From assembly GCA_047611425.1 (NCBI GenBank), contig JBLFWJ010000175.1, positions 1 to 6,519 of the forward strand: a stretch of 6,519 nt of DNA. Direction: 5' to 3'. Position numbers and translations under genes: made by a program. The DNA comes from JBLFWJ01 sp047611425 (GTDB lineage: Bacteria > Bacteroidota > Bacteroidia > UBA10329). The notes beneath the pieces were generated by a model that made no database searches, was not told the DNA's origin, and was given only the letters and a program-made list of their open reading frames with translations. Every line of letters begins with the position of its first letter. Within the stretch, counting starts at the first letter, position 1. This document shows positions 5,626-6,519 of this stretch, piece by piece.

Positions 5626-6519
5626 TTAAAACTTCAGCCTAATCTGAACCTTCACTTCGGTTCGCTGACGACCTTGTATTTCTTCTAATCCGCCACCAAT
5701 TACTTCACGGTCGCTGAAATAACTCTGAGCAAATCGAACCCAAACATCCATGTTTCGGAAAGCTCGATATCGAATCATGGCGTACCAGCGCATCCCACGA
5801 TAGTAGTATGCCGGAATAGAATAGGCGTACAGAACATCATTTTCGTAGGCATACATTCTCGCATTGTACGTGTCCGTATCGAAGTATGCTAATCGCCCAC
5901 TGAATGAAACCGGGAAACTCTTTGGTTTCCAAATCAAATCCTGATAAGCCATGAAGCCCTGCTCAACGGGCCGGTCAGCTCTTCTGTATCTGGAGTACTC
6001 AACACGACTTCGCAATTTGATCTCTTTCGTTAGAGATACGGTCAAGTTCAATCGGTAGTACGTTCTCAATTCGTCTTCCAGACCAGTAATTGGCTGGTCG
6101 TCAAAAGCGCTTGGTACATTCTTTTGCTTTCGTTCTTGCTTAAAGCGTCCGTAGATTTCCAAGCTTCGGCTTGGACGGAATTTAACCTGACTGATTATGT
6201 CATAACCAGAACTTGGACGATCAACTCCGAATTTGAGCCATGGAAAACGGAACACATCCAAATACGTGGTCACATACCAAGATTTGAAAGGGTGCGCATT
6301 CAGTCCGATGTAGCCAGCTTGCTCATTCTCAACAGTCGAATTTTCACCAATGGCATTGGCATAAAGGCCTTGATAGTCCTTTGCATAATATCGATGTAAA
6401 CCAACAATAGTGAGTTTCGGATCAACGGTCATAAACAGTCCGTTGAGAGTTGCCATTCCGCCATTCATTCCGATGGAAGTCTCTCCGAAAAAGTTGAAGT
6501 TGCGCCAGATGTAGCTGTA
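5626..6519 (-). CDS. Outer-membrane beta-barrel protein, C-terminal part (resembles Bacteroidota helix-hairpin-helix/barrel family); start beyond window
   Basis: The frame runs open from the right edge to the TAA at 5626-5628, giving 297 visible residues, so the N-terminus is missing. The Met at 6466-6468 is internal: the 17 codons before it (YSYIWRNFNFFGETSIG) continue the same pattern. The protein is rich in alternating aromatic, polar and basic residues (such as SFSGRLAYFDTDTY, MRWYAMIRYRAF, TEVKVQIRLKF), typical of outer-membrane beta strands, and ends in Phe as barrel proteins recognised by BamA usually do. The blocks NGGMATLNG, FRFPWLKFGVD, YAYENDVLYAYSIP (visible residues 223-236) and the ending IGGGLEEIQG...EVKVQIRLKF recall, from memory, the barrel half of Bacteroidota proteins annotated as helix-hairpin-helix (ComEA-like) proteins. 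The helix-hairpin-helix part would be N-terminal and is not in the window, so that assignment is tentative. Function is unknown to me. The gene converges on rodA. Confidence 0.85.
   Translation of the reverse strand, partial: YSYIWRNFNFFGETSIGMNGGMATLNGLFMTVDPKLTIVGLHRYYAKDYQGLYANAIGENSTVENEQAGYIGLNAHPFKSWYVTTYLDVFRFPWLKFGVDRPSSGYDIISQVKFRPSRSLEIYGRFKQERKQKNVPSAFDDQPITGLEDELRTYYRLNLTVSLTKEIKLRSRVEYSRYRRADRPVEQGFMAYQDLIWKPKSFPVSFSGRLAYFDTDTYNARMYAYENDVLYAYSIPAYYYRGMRWYAMIRYRAFRNMDVWVRFAQSYFSDREVIGGGLEEIQGRQRTEVKVQIRLKF

Noticed and set aside
5557..5630. Classical intrinsic terminator at the rodA end
   Set aside because: The hairpin is long and imperfect and no T-run follows it on either strand, so a simple intrinsic terminator is not supported.
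6466..6468. Met codon as a possible start of the - strand barrel gene
   Set aside because: The frame stays open for the remaining 51 bases to the window edge, and those codons encode aromatic-rich sequence that fits the same barrel, so the true start is outside.
1..6519. CRISPR arrays, tRNA or rRNA genes, insertion sequences, phage or defence genes
   Set aside because: No spaced direct repeats, no tRNA-like folds noticed, no transposase or integrase motifs; the window is packed with conserved housekeeping genes.

Overview
This window is a conserved housekeeping locus of a Bacteroidota bacterium. It holds the 3' end of purH, then the complete cell-elongation (rod or elongasome) cluster mreB-mreC-mreD-mrdA(PBP2)-rodA on the + strand. 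After that come a short palindromic repeat and the 3' part of a convergent gene for an outer-membrane beta-barrel protein on the - strand. Four things point to Bacteroidota: the purH-mreBCD-mrdA-rodA order, the general lack of Shine-Dalgarno sites, lineage-typical protein details (a MreB ending in NNFSFLMR, a RodA with QNDTG in place of QPDLG), and the barrel gene, which resembles a family I know only from that phylum. I cannot name a genus.

Layout: 1-48 is the last 15 codons of purH; 62-1081 mreB; 1118-1945 mreC; 1935-2450 mreD; 2450-4294 mrdA; 4287-5552 rodA. From mreC to rodA each gene overlaps the next by 11, 1 and 8 bases, so the cluster is almost certainly one transcript with coupled translation. 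I see no convincing promoter or terminator inside it. Transcription probably enters from upstream of the window, or from within purH. The 73-base gap between rodA and the convergent gene is almost filled by a 67-base imperfect palindrome at 5557-5623. The rest (5626-6519) is the C-terminal 297 residues of the - strand gene, whose start lies beyond the right edge.

How the genes work together: MreB forms membrane-bound filaments inside the cell. MreC and MreD link these across the inner membrane to the wall-synthesis pair. RodA polymerises lipid II into glycan strands, and PBP2 cross-links them. All five proteins look intact with their key residues present. The downstream barrel gene is on the other strand and has no evident functional tie to this operon.

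I found no undescribed system. The points worth a second look are the repeat that almost fills the convergent gap, a four-codon open frame bridging purH and mreB, an apparent extra pair of membrane helices in RodA, a Cys/His cluster in PBP2, and an acidic PBP2 tail whose codons also form the rodA ribosome-binding site.
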